A stretch of 64,000 nt of DNA from the NCBI RefSeq assembly GCF_001544535.1, contig NZ_FCON02000034.1, forward strand, positions 1-64,000, given 5' to 3'. The stretch comes from Caballeronia choica (lineage in GTDB: Bacteria; Pseudomonadota; Gammaproteobacteria; Burkholderiales; Burkholderiaceae). Numbering within the stretch: position 1 is the stretch's first letter; the number at the start of each line of letters is the position of its first letter. The translations under genes were made by a program, and so were the position numbers. Below the pieces are notes generated by a model. The model was given only the letters and a program-made list of their open reading frames with translations, was not told the origin of the DNA and ran no database searches. Below, one piece after another: positions 16,276-24,074 of the stretch.

Positions 16276-17235
16276 TTAAAGCGCGGCGGAGTGCAATGCG
16301 CCGATGGCAAGCCGTTCGTCTTCGGGGTCGAAGAGACCGATCAGGACGATCGTCGACTCAGCCGATACCGCGCCGCTGAACGCGCCCAGGCGAATCCGCG
16401 GGCCGACGACGTGCAGTTCCTGCGGCGCCCCGGCGTCGTCGAGAAGAACGAAGCCCTTTGCCCGCAAAAGCCGCGGGCCGAGCACGCGAAGCGCTTCCTT
16501 GAGCCTTGCGCGGTTCAGGCGTGCCTCGCTGCGGAAGGTGAAGCTGCGTAATCCGGCGGGAAGATGCGCAGGTGTTGCGCTCCGCAAGGCTGGCGCGTTC
16601 GGTTGCCGGGTGCCGGCCGGAGTGGCGTCGAATACGAGCGCGGGCGGAATCGCGCCGTGCATCGCTTCGATCACGATGCGCGTCCCGGCCAGCTCCAGCA
16701 GCTTGCTGGTGACCGCGCCCTTCGCGCTTTCGTCGATCAGGTCGGTTTTGGTCAGCACGAGCGCGGTCGCGCCTTCGATCTGCCTGCGCACGATATCGCC
16801 GACGTAGGGATCGCCGAGCGTTTCGCCGATGCCTTGCGCATCCACCGCGACGACGATCCCGTGCAGCCTGAACGCGCGATCGAGCATGCCGACCTGCGCG
16901 ATGCGAACCGGGTCCGAGACGCCGCTCGCCTCGATGATCAGCACGTCCGGCGGATCGGCGCGCGCGCTGATCTCCACCAGCGCCTGCACGAGCCGCCCGC
17001 CGATCGAGCAGCAGACGCAGCCGTTCTCGAGACTGATGACGTCGTCGCTCTGCTCGCGGATCAGCGACGCGTCAATGTTGATCGCGCCGAAATCGTTGAC
17101 CAGGACGGTGACGCGCCGGCCCTGCGCGTCGGCGAGGAGGTGGTTGAGCAGCGTGGTCTTGCCCGCGCCCAGATAGCCGCCGAGCACGATCAGCGCAATC
17201 GGCGGACGCTGCGGTGCGCTTGCCGCGACGGTCAT
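16276..17235 (-). CDS. CobW/COG0523-family metal-handling GTPase
   Basis: This 319-residue protein has the G3E P-loop GGYLGAGKTTLLN at 19-31, the metal-binding GCVCCS motif (Cys73, Cys75, Cys76), Walker B region DVLIIEASGVSDP and the guanine-specificity TKTD. These proteins load or deliver zinc, cobalt or nickel to client enzymes; length matches YjiA. The start ATG overlaps the stop of the upstream amidohydrolase gene by one base (TGATG), so the two are translationally coupled. The amidohydrolase, a metal enzyme, is then the obvious client (inference). Confidence 0.9.
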   Translation of the reverse strand: MTVAASAPQRPPIALIVLGGYLGAGKTTLLNHLLADAQGRRVTVLVNDFGAINIDASLIREQSDDVISLENGCVCCSIGGRLVQALVEISARADPPDVLIIEASGVSDPVRIAQVGMLDRAFRLHGIVVAVDAQGIGETLGDPYVGDIVRRQIEGATALVLTKTDLIDESAKGAVTSKLLELAGTRIVIEAMHGAIPPALVFDATPAGTRQPNAPALRSATPAHLPAGLRSFTFRSEARLNRARLKEALRVLGPRLLRAKGFVLLDDAGAPQELHVVGPRIRLGAFSGAVSAESTIVLIGLFDPEDERLAIGALHSAAL

Positions 17236-18887
17236 CACGCCGGCGACTGGAACACCCGGCCGCCGAGCACCGTGCCCCAGACTTCCAGGTCCTTCAGACG
17301 GTCGAGCGGCACCTCGGCGGGGTCGTCGTGCAGCACGGCGAAGTCGGCGAACTTGCCCACTTCGATGCTGCCGACGAGATGCTCCATCTTGAGCGTGTAC
17401 GCCGCGCCCAGCGTGATCGCGCGCAACGCGTGCTCGACGGGCAAGCGTTCGCTCGCGCCGAGCACGCGTCCCGTCGAGCTCTGCCGCGCGGCCGCGCACC
17501 AGGCGGTGAACAGCGGATTGAGCGGCGTGATCGGCGCATCGGAATGCATCGCGAACGCAATGCCGAGCCGCCGCGCCGATTCCACCGGGTTCATGTGGTT
17601 CGCGCGGTCAGCGCCCATGGTCTGCGAGTAGTGGGCGTCGCCCCAGTAGTAGAGATGATTGGCGAAGAAGTTGATGCACATGCCGAGCCGCGCGGCGCGC
17701 GCGAGCTGCGCCGCGTCGGCCATCTGGCAGTGCTGCAGCGTGTGGCGGTGATCGTGGCGCGGGTAACGATCGAGGATCTTCTCGATGGCGTCGAGAACGA
17801 GTTCGGTCGCTTCGTCGCCGTTGGTGTGAATGTGCAATTGCAGGCCGGCGAGGTGAAAGAGCGTAAACACCTCGACAAACTGGCTCGGCGGGATGAGCCA
17901 CAAGCCGTTCGGCTTGCCGTTGAGATAGCCGGGCCACTTGAGGCGTGCAGTAAAGCCCTGGATCGACCCATCGACGATGAACTTGACCGGGCCGAAGCGC
18001 AGCTTGTCAGTGTTTTCCGTCATCGCGGCAAGCACGCGTTCCGGCCCGCCCTCCGGGCTTCTCTGCGGCGCGAACGCCGGAACGATTCGCAGCGGATAGG
18101 CGGGGTCGCCGGTGATCTCGTGCAGGTTGCGATTCCCTTCTGCGGAGAAGTCGTTCACCAGGTCGGTCGCGGTGGTCACGCCCGCGAGTTGCGCGACGCG
18201 GCCGAAGTTCCAGATCGCGTTGCAGCTCTCGCTCGCCGCGATCGAAAGGCCGTTGCCGATCACCCGGTACACGGGGAACATCGCGGCGAACTCCTGCAAC
18301 TCGCCGGTCGGCTGGCCGTGCGCGTCGCGTTCGATGCCGTCTATGTCGGTATCGTCGTCGATCCCGGCGAGCGCGAGCATGGGCGAGTTCACGTTCATCA
18401 GATGCACGCTCGCGTGCAGCACGACGACGGGGCGGCGCGCGCAAACACGGTCGAGTTCCTTCGCCGTCAGGCGGGTCGTCCCGAAGAAGATCGGGTCGAA
18501 GCCCCAGGCGAGGAGCGGCGCGTTTTCGTCTTTCATCGCCCGTTGTGCTTCCTGGAGCCGTCCGATCACGGCGTCGAGCGACTTCAGTCCCGGCCAGCGT
18601 TTGCCGTCGGGCCCCCGGCGATCGTAATAGCCGACGTACACGGCGTCCCACATCGAGCCTTCCATCAGGTGGCAATGGCCTTCGACCAGTCCGGGCATCA
18701 GCACCTTGTCGCTGAAGGTGTCGTCGATGTGGGCGTCGCTCCACTGACGGACCTCTTCGATGCCGCCCACCGAAAGGATCCGGCCGTCGCGAATGGCGAC
18801 GTGAGTCGCATGCGGTTGCGCCGGATTCATCGTCAGGATGCGCCGGGCGGCAAGGACGGTAACGCGATTGGAGTCGAATTCGTTCAT
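17235..18887 (-). CDS. Amidohydrolase, YtcJ family (amidohydrolase 3)
   Basis: This 550-residue cytoplasmic hydrolase has the N-terminal sheet (RILTMNPAQPHATHVAIRDG), metal-binding HxH in LMPGLVEGHCHLMEG, further His in HIHTNGDEATE and HTLQHCQMAD, and the late Asp in FAMHSDAPITPLNP. This is the exoenzyme/YtcJ-type amidohydrolase pattern, known for hydrolysing amide or urea-like bonds, with many orphan members. It is encoded between a sodium:solute symporter (37 bp upstream) and a coupled CobW GTPase, suggesting uptake and hydrolysis of one nitrogenous substrate. The start is MNEFDSN; the ribosome site is weak. Confidence 0.88.
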   Translation of the reverse strand: MNEFDSNRVTVLAARRILTMNPAQPHATHVAIRDGRILSVGGIEEVRQWSDAHIDDTFSDKVLMPGLVEGHCHLMEGSMWDAVYVGYYDRRGPDGKRWPGLKSLDAVIGRLQEAQRAMKDENAPLLAWGFDPIFFGTTRLTAKELDRVCARRPVVVLHASVHLMNVNSPMLALAGIDDDTDIDGIERDAHGQPTGELQEFAAMFPVYRVIGNGLSIAASESCNAIWNFGRVAQLAGVTTATDLVNDFSAEGNRNLHEITGDPAYPLRIVPAFAPQRSPEGGPERVLAAMTENTDKLRFGPVKFIVDGSIQGFTARLKWPGYLNGKPNGLWLIPPSQFVEVFTLFHLAGLQLHIHTNGDEATELVLDAIEKILDRYPRHDHRHTLQHCQMADAAQLARAARLGMCINFFANHLYYWGDAHYSQTMGADRANHMNPVESARRLGIAFAMHSDAPITPLNPLFTAWCAAARQSSTGRVLGASERLPVEHALRAITLGAAYTLKMEHLVGSIEVGKFADFAVLHDDPAEVPLDRLKDLEVWGTVLGGRVFQSPA

Positions 18888-18924
18888 AGGCGTGGGGTCG
18901 GATAAGTGTCGGGCGATGCGCATT

Positions 18925-20310
18925 TCAGGACAGCGCTTGCACGCGGCCACGGCGGCTCGCGAGATTCACCACCGTCGCGACGACGACGTTCAGCGCCAGG
19001 CACAACAAGCCGATGTTGAACCCGCCGAAGTCGGCCTGCGTCACGTAGAGCGCGATCGCGAGCAACTGGCCCGTCAGCATGCCCGCGCCGATGGCGGCGG
19101 GCCGCACGCGCAGGCCGAACAGGATCACCATGACGCCGGGGAAAAATTGCGTGACGCCGTAGTAGGTGGTGTTGATCAGCGTGAGCATGAGATTCGGCGT
19201 GAGGAGCGTCATCACGATCGAGAGCACCAGGTAAATCACGATGACCACCTTCGCGCTCGTTTTCTGCTTGCTCTCCGGCATGTTGGGCAGCAGGTTGCGC
19301 GTGACGATCGGGCCGATCGCGAGACAGATGCCCGCCAGCACGAGAAGCCCCGAGAGCGAAGCGCCCGCCGCGACGAGTCCGAGCAGCCAGCCCGGCAGGA
19401 GCCGGATCGCGGCGGCGAAGAACGCCTCGTTCGGCGATGCGAGATGCAGGTTCTGGCTGATCGCATAATAGGACGCGATGACGAGAAACGGATACATCAG
19501 CATGTACAGCGGCATCGCGACCTGCGTGCGGCGGATCGTGTTGGCGGTCTTCGCGGTAAAGAAGTTCTGCACCGCAAACGGCATCACGTAGAAGCCGAGC
19601 GACTGGAACAGCATCGTGCTCATCGAGAACGTGAGCTGGTGCGCGTTCATATTGTTGCTGACATGCTGACTCGCCGCATGGAAGACCTGCGTTACGCCCG
19701 TTTCCCACGACACGGCGAGACCCGTCACCACGATCGCCAGGACCATCAGGATGTCTTTAAGCACCGCGATATACGCGGATGCCCGCACCCCCGCGATCGC
19801 GATATACGTGAACGCCAGCACGGCCGAGATCAGGATCAGGTAGAGCGGCTGGAAGTCCCAGCCGAGCCCCTTGAGCGCCGCGACGAGGCCGGTGAACTGC
19901 AACTGTCCCCAGGGCAGCAGGAACAGGATCGCGGAGCCGGCGACGATCAGTTCGAGCGCACGGCTCTCGAAGTGTCCCTTGAAGAGGTCGGGCAGGGTGA
20001 TCGCGTTATAGCGCTTGCCGGCTTGCCAGATCTTCGGTCCGATGAAATAGCCGACGGGGTACGCGAGCAGGATATAGCCGAGGAACCAGACGCCATAGGT
20101 CGGTCCCTTCGCGTAGATGCCGCCGGGAAAGCCGACCATCGTGCCGATGCTGTAGATCTCGCCGGCAGCGAGAAAGAACACGAGGTACGCGCCGAACTGC
20201 CGCGACGCGACGAAGAAGTCGTGCACGCTCTGCGGCCCGCGACCCTTGTTCGAGCGCAAGGCGAGATAGAGCGAAAAGACGATGAAGCCGAGAAATACGG
20301 CGGTAGCCAT
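18925..20310 (-). CDS. Sodium:solute symporter (SSF family)
   Basis: This 461-residue inner-membrane transporter has about 13 hydrophobic segments. Family features are LVFFLAAGEIYSIGTMVGFPGGIYAKGP, VGYFIGPKIWQAGKRYNAITLPDLFKGHF and the IAGVRASAYIAVLKDILM sodium-site region. GGAGGCTTCGG precedes the ATG. It follows a 69-residue DUF3311 protein by 16 bp, a pair commonly found in Proteobacteria where the small protein probably supports the carrier. The substrate is likely a carboxylate or amide that is passed to the amidohydrolase encoded downstream (inference). Confidence 0.88.
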   Translation of the reverse strand: MATAVFLGFIVFSLYLALRSNKGRGPQSVHDFFVASRQFGAYLVFFLAAGEIYSIGTMVGFPGGIYAKGPTYGVWFLGYILLAYPVGYFIGPKIWQAGKRYNAITLPDLFKGHFESRALELIVAGSAILFLLPWGQLQFTGLVAALKGLGWDFQPLYLILISAVLAFTYIAIAGVRASAYIAVLKDILMVLAIVVTGLAVSWETGVTQVFHAASQHVSNNMNAHQLTFSMSTMLFQSLGFYVMPFAVQNFFTAKTANTIRRTQVAMPLYMLMYPFLVIASYYAISQNLHLASPNEAFFAAAIRLLPGWLLGLVAAGASLSGLLVLAGICLAIGPIVTRNLLPNMPESKQKTSAKVVIVIYLVLSIVMTLLTPNLMLTLINTTYYGVTQFFPGVMVILFGLRVRPAAIGAGMLTGQLLAIALYVTQADFGGFNIGLLCLALNVVVATVVNLASRRGRVQALS

Positions 20311-20326
20311 CCGAAGCCTCCGTGGA

Positions 20327-20536
20327 TCAGTTGTTTTGCGGATGCGCGTCGTCGTGATGACGGTCGAACAGGCGCCAGCAAAGCAAGAGGCAGCCGGACG
20401 TCAGCACGAACCACGCGAAGATCCACGCATAGATGAAGGGCACGCCGAAGACGTACTTGTCGACCGAAGCGACCCACGGCAAGAGTCCGATGACCCCGAT
20501 ATAGGGCACGCCAATTCCGATGAAAAACCTGAGCAT
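20327..20536 (-). CDS. DUF3311 small membrane protein, partner of SSF symporter
   Basis: The 69 residues have two transmembrane helices (MLRFFIGIGVPYIGVIGLLPWV and YAWIFAWFVLTSGCLLLCW) and a His/Asp-rich tail (DRHHDDAHPQNN). AAGGAGACGAA directly precedes the ATG; an upstream extension is not supported. It is the first gene of the symporter-amidohydrolase-CobW operon and is transcribed away from the marR gene. Its role is inferred from its constant association with sodium:solute symporters. Confidence 0.82.
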   Translation of the reverse strand: MLRFFIGIGVPYIGVIGLLPWVASVDKYVFGVPFIYAWIFAWFVLTSGCLLLCWRLFDRHHDDAHPQNN

Positions 20537-20706
20537 TTCGTCTCCTTGCGTTCCGTTGCACGGGCCGCGCAATGGTCCGGGGCCGGGCTGCGGCGCCCTG
20601 CCGCGTCGGACTGATTCAGTATTACCGGACGAAATTGCAGAGGAATAGTGCCAGTTCCCGGCAATCGCTGAGTCCAACGGTTGCGCTATCGGCCGGATTC
20701 AAATTT

Positions 20707-20739
20707 GATATTGACAATATCTGATAATGCAGATAAATT
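20707..20739 (+). promoter_or_regulatory. Promoter and double operator of the marR-efflux operon
   Basis: TTGACA (20711-20716) and TAAATT (20734-20739) are 17 bases apart. Two perfect palindromes overlap them: GATATTG-A-CAATATC (20707-20721) over the -35 box, and TATCTG-ATAATG-CAGATA (20718-20735) filling the spacer. This is the expected position for a MarR-type autorepressor. Confidence 0.75.
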
Positions 20740-20765
20740 TCGATCAACGATTCGGGAGAGCAACG

Positions 20766-21203
20766 ATGGACCACTACACGAAAGAGGATTTCCGGATGGC
20801 GCAGAGCGTTGGTTTTGCGATCACCAAGGCTCGAAACCTCGTCGTCGCGGAGATGGACGCGGCGTTGAAGGACCTGAACGTCACGAGCCCGCAAGTCGGC
20901 ATCCTGCTCTCGATGACGGACGGCGCCGCCACCACGCCGTTCGAACTGGCGAGACTGCTCGGCATCGACACCGGCCTGATGACGCGCATGCTCGACAGAC
21001 TCGAAACCCGCGGCTTGCTCGAACGGTCGCGCAGCGTGGAAGATCGTCGCGTGGTGAACCTGACGTTGACGAAAGCGGGCCGTGCGGTGGCCGCGCGGAT
21101 TCCGGAAATCGCTCCGGTCGTCCTGAATGCACGTCTTCAGAAGTTCAGCAGCGAAGAGTTCGACGAACTGCGCCGCCTGCTTCACAAGTTCCTCGAAGCG
21201 TGA
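20766..21203 (+). CDS. MarR-family transcriptional regulator
   Basis: This 145-residue regulator has the winged helix DNA-binding core LGIDTGLMTRMLDRLETRGLLERSRSVEDRRVVNLTLTKAG (outlined, residues ~72-112), with the wing signature DRRVVNLTLT. GGGAGAGCAACG precedes the ATG at 20766; an upstream ATG at 20727 lies inside the operator and is unlikely. MarR proteins repress multidrug efflux operons and release on binding small aromatic ligands. It is the first gene of an operon with outer membrane, periplasmic and inner membrane efflux genes and shares its palindrome with two intergenic sites. Confidence 0.92.
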   Translation: MDHYTKEDFRMAQSVGFAITKARNLVVAEMDAALKDLNVTSPQVGILLSMTDGAATTPFELARLLGIDTGLMTRMLDRLETRGLLERSRSVEDRRVVNLTLTKAGRAVAARIPEIAPVVLNARLQKFSSEEFDELRRLLHKFLEA

Positions 21204-21209
21204 ACGGCA

Positions 21210-21240
21210 TTTTTTTTGGCCAAATATCTGATGAGTCAGA
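21210..21240 (+). promoter_or_regulatory. Second copy of the MarR palindrome, between marR and the outer membrane gene
   Basis: A run of eight T (21210-21217) is followed by GGCCAAATATCTGATGAG, with inverted TCTGA/TCAGA (21227-21240). The block matches the site at 24023-24051 base for base over most of T7-G-S-CCAAMTATCTGA-N4-TCAG. It lies right after the marR stop codon. Confidence 0.65.
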
Positions 21241-21242
21241 AA

Positions 21243-22724
21243 ATGAAATCACAGTTAAATAGCAGCACAGTCGGTTCGCGGGTCGCGAAGGCGGGCGTCA
21301 CGGTGATCTTCGCGGCGGTTCTGTCGGCGTGTGCGAACTACGCCGGTATCCACAGCGACAAGGAAATGGCGCGGCCGCAGTCATACGCGACCGAACAGAG
21401 CCTGCCGGCCGAACAGGGCCACTGGCCCGCCGCCGACTGGGCCGATCAGTTCGGCGACGCGCAGCTCAAGGCGCTGCTCGACGAAGCCTTCAAAAGCAGC
21501 CCGACGCTCGAGCAGGCGCGTTCGCGCGTCGCGGCGGCGGCCGCCTATAGCGAGACCGCGAGGGCGAACACGTTGCCGCAAGTCGGCGCGTCGTATTCGT
21601 ACACCCGTCAGCAGTTTTCGTCGAATGCGCTCGTGCCGCCGCCCTATGCCGGCTCGTGGCAATCGGAGAACAAGGCGCTCGTGTCGGCTTCCTACGATCT
21701 CGACCTGTGGGGCAAGAACCGCGAAGCCCTCAAGGCCGCGCTGTCGCAGTTGCAGGCCAGCCAGGCGGACGCCGAAGTGGTCAAGCTCACGCTCAACGAA
21801 ACCATCGCGCGAGCCTACAACCAGCTCGCCCGCCTCTACGCGCTGCGCGACATCGCGCAGCAGGAAATCGCGCAGCGCGAGCACATCGACCGCATCACGG
21901 CCGGGCGCATCGCGACCGGTCTCGACACCGAAGTCGAGCGCAAGACCGCGCAGGCGAATCTCGCGTCGAGCCGCGCCACGCTTTCGGCGCTCGACGGCAG
22001 CATCGTCACGACGCGCTACCAGCTCGCCGCCTTGCTTGGCGAGGGACCGGATCGCGGCTTGTCGATCGCGCGTCCGTCGCTCGGCATCGGCGATGAAGTG
22101 CGCCTGCCGGATTCCCTGCCCGCCGATCTCGTGAGCCGTCGCCCGGATATCGTCGCGGCGCGCTGGCGCGTCGATTCGATCACGCACGAAGTGAAGGAAG
22201 CCAAGGCGGAGTTCTATCCGGACATCAACCTGAGCGCGTCGCTCGGACTCGATGCGTTCGGTTTCGGGCGTCTCCTCACGGCGGCGAGCCGCACGATGTC
22301 GGCGGGTCCGGCAATCCACCTGCCGATCTTCGATGGCGGCGCGCTGCGTGCGCAACTGAAGGGCCGCTACGCCGACTTCGACTACGCCGTCGCCACCTAC
22401 AACCAGACGCTCGTGACCGCGTTGTCGGAGGTCGCGACGCAACTTGCGCAGATCCGCTCGACCGATGCGCAACTCGTCGACGCCGAGGTCGCGCAGGCGG
22501 CCGCGCGCCGCGCCGACGAACTCGCGCTCACGCAATACAAGGCGGGCCTGACGAACCAGTTGACCGTCCTGAATGCCGAGACGAACGCGCTCGCGGCGGA
22601 CCAGTCGGTCGCGAATCTGAAGATGAACCGCCGCGACCAGCAGATCGCGCTCGCGGCCGCGCTCGGCGGCGGCTACACCGATTCCGCGAGCGATACCGCC
22701 AACCCCGTCGTTGCCGCGCGCTGA
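21243..22724 (+). CDS. Outer membrane efflux lipoprotein, NodT/OprM family
   Basis: This is a TolC-like channel of 493 residues. A lipoprotein signal ends in LSAC (Cys30 from this start), then two outer membrane efflux repeats follow: LKALLDEAFKSSPTLEQARSRVAAA...GASYSYTRQQ, DLWGKNREALKAALSQLQAS, and LPADLVSRRPDIVAARWRV. These are hallmark NodT motifs. Alternative start codons exist at 21231 (ATG) and 21216 (TTG); 21243 is preferred for a GAG seven bases upstream. It forms the exit duct for the HlyD and MFS proteins encoded next; gap to the next gene 36 bp. Confidence 0.9.
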   Translation: MKSQLNSSTVGSRVAKAGVTVIFAAVLSACANYAGIHSDKEMARPQSYATEQSLPAEQGHWPAADWADQFGDAQLKALLDEAFKSSPTLEQARSRVAAAAAYSETARANTLPQVGASYSYTRQQFSSNALVPPPYAGSWQSENKALVSASYDLDLWGKNREALKAALSQLQASQADAEVVKLTLNETIARAYNQLARLYALRDIAQQEIAQREHIDRITAGRIATGLDTEVERKTAQANLASSRATLSALDGSIVTTRYQLAALLGEGPDRGLSIARPSLGIGDEVRLPDSLPADLVSRRPDIVAARWRVDSITHEVKEAKAEFYPDINLSASLGLDAFGFGRLLTAASRTMSAGPAIHLPIFDGGALRAQLKGRYADFDYAVATYNQTLVTALSEVATQLAQIRSTDAQLVDAEVAQAAARRADELALTQYKAGLTNQLTVLNAETNALAADQSVANLKMNRRDQQIALAAALGGGYTDSASDTANPVVAAR

Positions 22725-22760
22725 AGCGGGCACGTCCACGAAATCACCAGGAGCATTGAA

Positions 22761-24020
22761 ATGAGCGACACGGTCACCTCCGCCCGGACGACGGCGGACC
22801 CATCAGGCGAAGTGCAGCAGGCCCGGACGAAGACACCGCGCACGCGCAAGCTGCTGCTTTCGCTGCTTGCCGCGAGCGTCGTGGTGGCGGGCGCGGGCTA
22901 CGGCACTTACTACTACACGACAGGCCGCTTCTTCGAAGGAACCGACGACGCCTACGTCAGCGGCAACCTCGTGCAACTGACGCCGCAAGTGAGCGGCACG
23001 GTGATCGCGGTCAACGCCGACGACACGCAGATCGTCAAGCAGGGCACGCCGCTCGTAACGCTCGACGCCGCCGACGCCAGGGTCGCGCTCTCGAACGCCG
23101 AAGCGACGCTCGGCCAGACCGTGCGGCAAGTGAGCAGCCTGTACGTGAACAACGCGTTCTACGCCGCGACGGTCGCACAGCGGCAGTCCGACCTCGCCCG
23201 CGCGCTCGACGACCTGAAGCGCCGCCAGGCGGTCGCGGATACGGGCGCGGTGTCGGGCGAAGACATCGCGCATGCACGCGACGCCGTGAGTGCCGCGCAA
23301 GCCGCGCTCGACGCCGTGCGCCAGCAATCGGAGGCGAATCACGCACTCACCGACCGCACCTCGATCGAGGCGCATCCGAACGTGCAGGCGGCGGCATCGA
23401 AGGTGCGCGACGCGTATCTCAGCTACGCGCGCAACACGCTGCCCGCGCCGGTGACGGGCTACGTGGCGCGCCGCTCGGTGCAGGTCGGACAGCGTGTCGC
23501 GCCCGGCACGCCGCTGATGGCGATCGTGCCGCTCGACGGCGTCTGGGTCGACGCCAACTTCAAGGAAGTGCAGTTGACGCGCATGCGCATCGGCCAGCCG
23601 GTGACGCTCACCGCCGACGTCTACGGCTCGAAGGTGAAATACCACGGACACGTCGAGGGCTTTTCGGCCGGCACGGGCGCCGCGTTCGCCGTGCTGCCCG
23701 CGCAGAACGCAACCGGCAACTGGATCAAGGTCGTGCAGCGCCTGCCGGTGCGCATCCAGCTCGACCCGCGCGAACTCGACGCGCATCCGCTGCGGATCGG
23801 CTTGTCGATGCAGGCCGAGGTCGAAACGCGCGACGAATCGGGCACCCAGCTCGGCGCCGCGACGACGACGTCGTATCGCACGGACGTGTTCAGCAAATAC
23901 GGCGACGAAGCCGATGCGGAGATCGCGAAGATCATCGAGCAGAACATGCCGGCGGCGAGTCCGGTTGCCGCGGTTGCAGCGGCTTCAGCGAAGGCGGCGC
24001 CGAAGCGCCGGGCGGGTTGA
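22761..24020 (+). CDS. emrA: HlyD/EmrA-family periplasmic adaptor
   Basis: This 419-residue membrane-fusion protein has a cytoplasmic N-terminus, one transmembrane helix (LLLSLLAASVVVAGAGYGTYYYT, about 31-53), then the biotinyl-lipoyl half EGTDDAYVSGNLVQLTPQVSGTV. A coiled-coil hairpin and the second half NTLPAPVTGYVARRSVQVGQRVAPGTPLMAIVPL follow. These are EmrA signatures. It links the DHA2 pump in the inner membrane to the outer membrane lipoprotein. CAGGAGCATTGAA is the ribosome site. The Ala-rich C-terminal tail (residues ~390-419) is unlikely to be structured. Confidence 0.92.
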   Translation: MSDTVTSARTTADPSGEVQQARTKTPRTRKLLLSLLAASVVVAGAGYGTYYYTTGRFFEGTDDAYVSGNLVQLTPQVSGTVIAVNADDTQIVKQGTPLVTLDAADARVALSNAEATLGQTVRQVSSLYVNNAFYAATVAQRQSDLARALDDLKRRQAVADTGAVSGEDIAHARDAVSAAQAALDAVRQQSEANHALTDRTSIEAHPNVQAAASKVRDAYLSYARNTLPAPVTGYVARRSVQVGQRVAPGTPLMAIVPLDGVWVDANFKEVQLTRMRIGQPVTLTADVYGSKVKYHGHVEGFSAGTGAAFAVLPAQNATGNWIKVVQRLPVRIQLDPRELDAHPLRIGLSMQAEVETRDESGTQLGAATTTSYRTDVFSKYGDEADAEIAKIIEQNMPAASPVAAVAAASAKAAPKRRAG

Positions 24021-24022
24021 TC

Positions 24023-24051
24023 TTTTTTTGCCCAACTATCTGACACGTCAG
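24023..24051 (+). promoter_or_regulatory. Third copy of the MarR palindrome, between emrA and emrB
   Basis: A run of seven T starting two bases after the emrA stop is followed by GCCCAACTATCTGACACGTC, with perfect inverted CTGAC/GTCAG (24040-24051). The arrangement of T-run, G[GC]CCAA and TATCTGA repeats that at 21210-21240. Confidence 0.65.
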
Positions 24052-24074
24052 CCAAAGACAAAACAGGTGATGCA

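Noticed and set aside
20727-20765. Upstream ATG (20727) as start of the MarR protein
   Set aside because: It lies inside the operator and before the predicted transcription start; GGGAGAG precedes the ATG at 20766.
21210-21217. T-runs after marR and after emrA as intrinsic terminators
   Set aside because: Neither is preceded by a stable GC hairpin; both are part of the repeated block with the palindrome.
21225-21250. CTGATGAG followed by GAAA-like words, resembling part of a hammerhead ribozyme core
   Set aside because: No flanking stems or the required CGAAA and UH cleavage site are present; the match is explained by the MarR palindrome.
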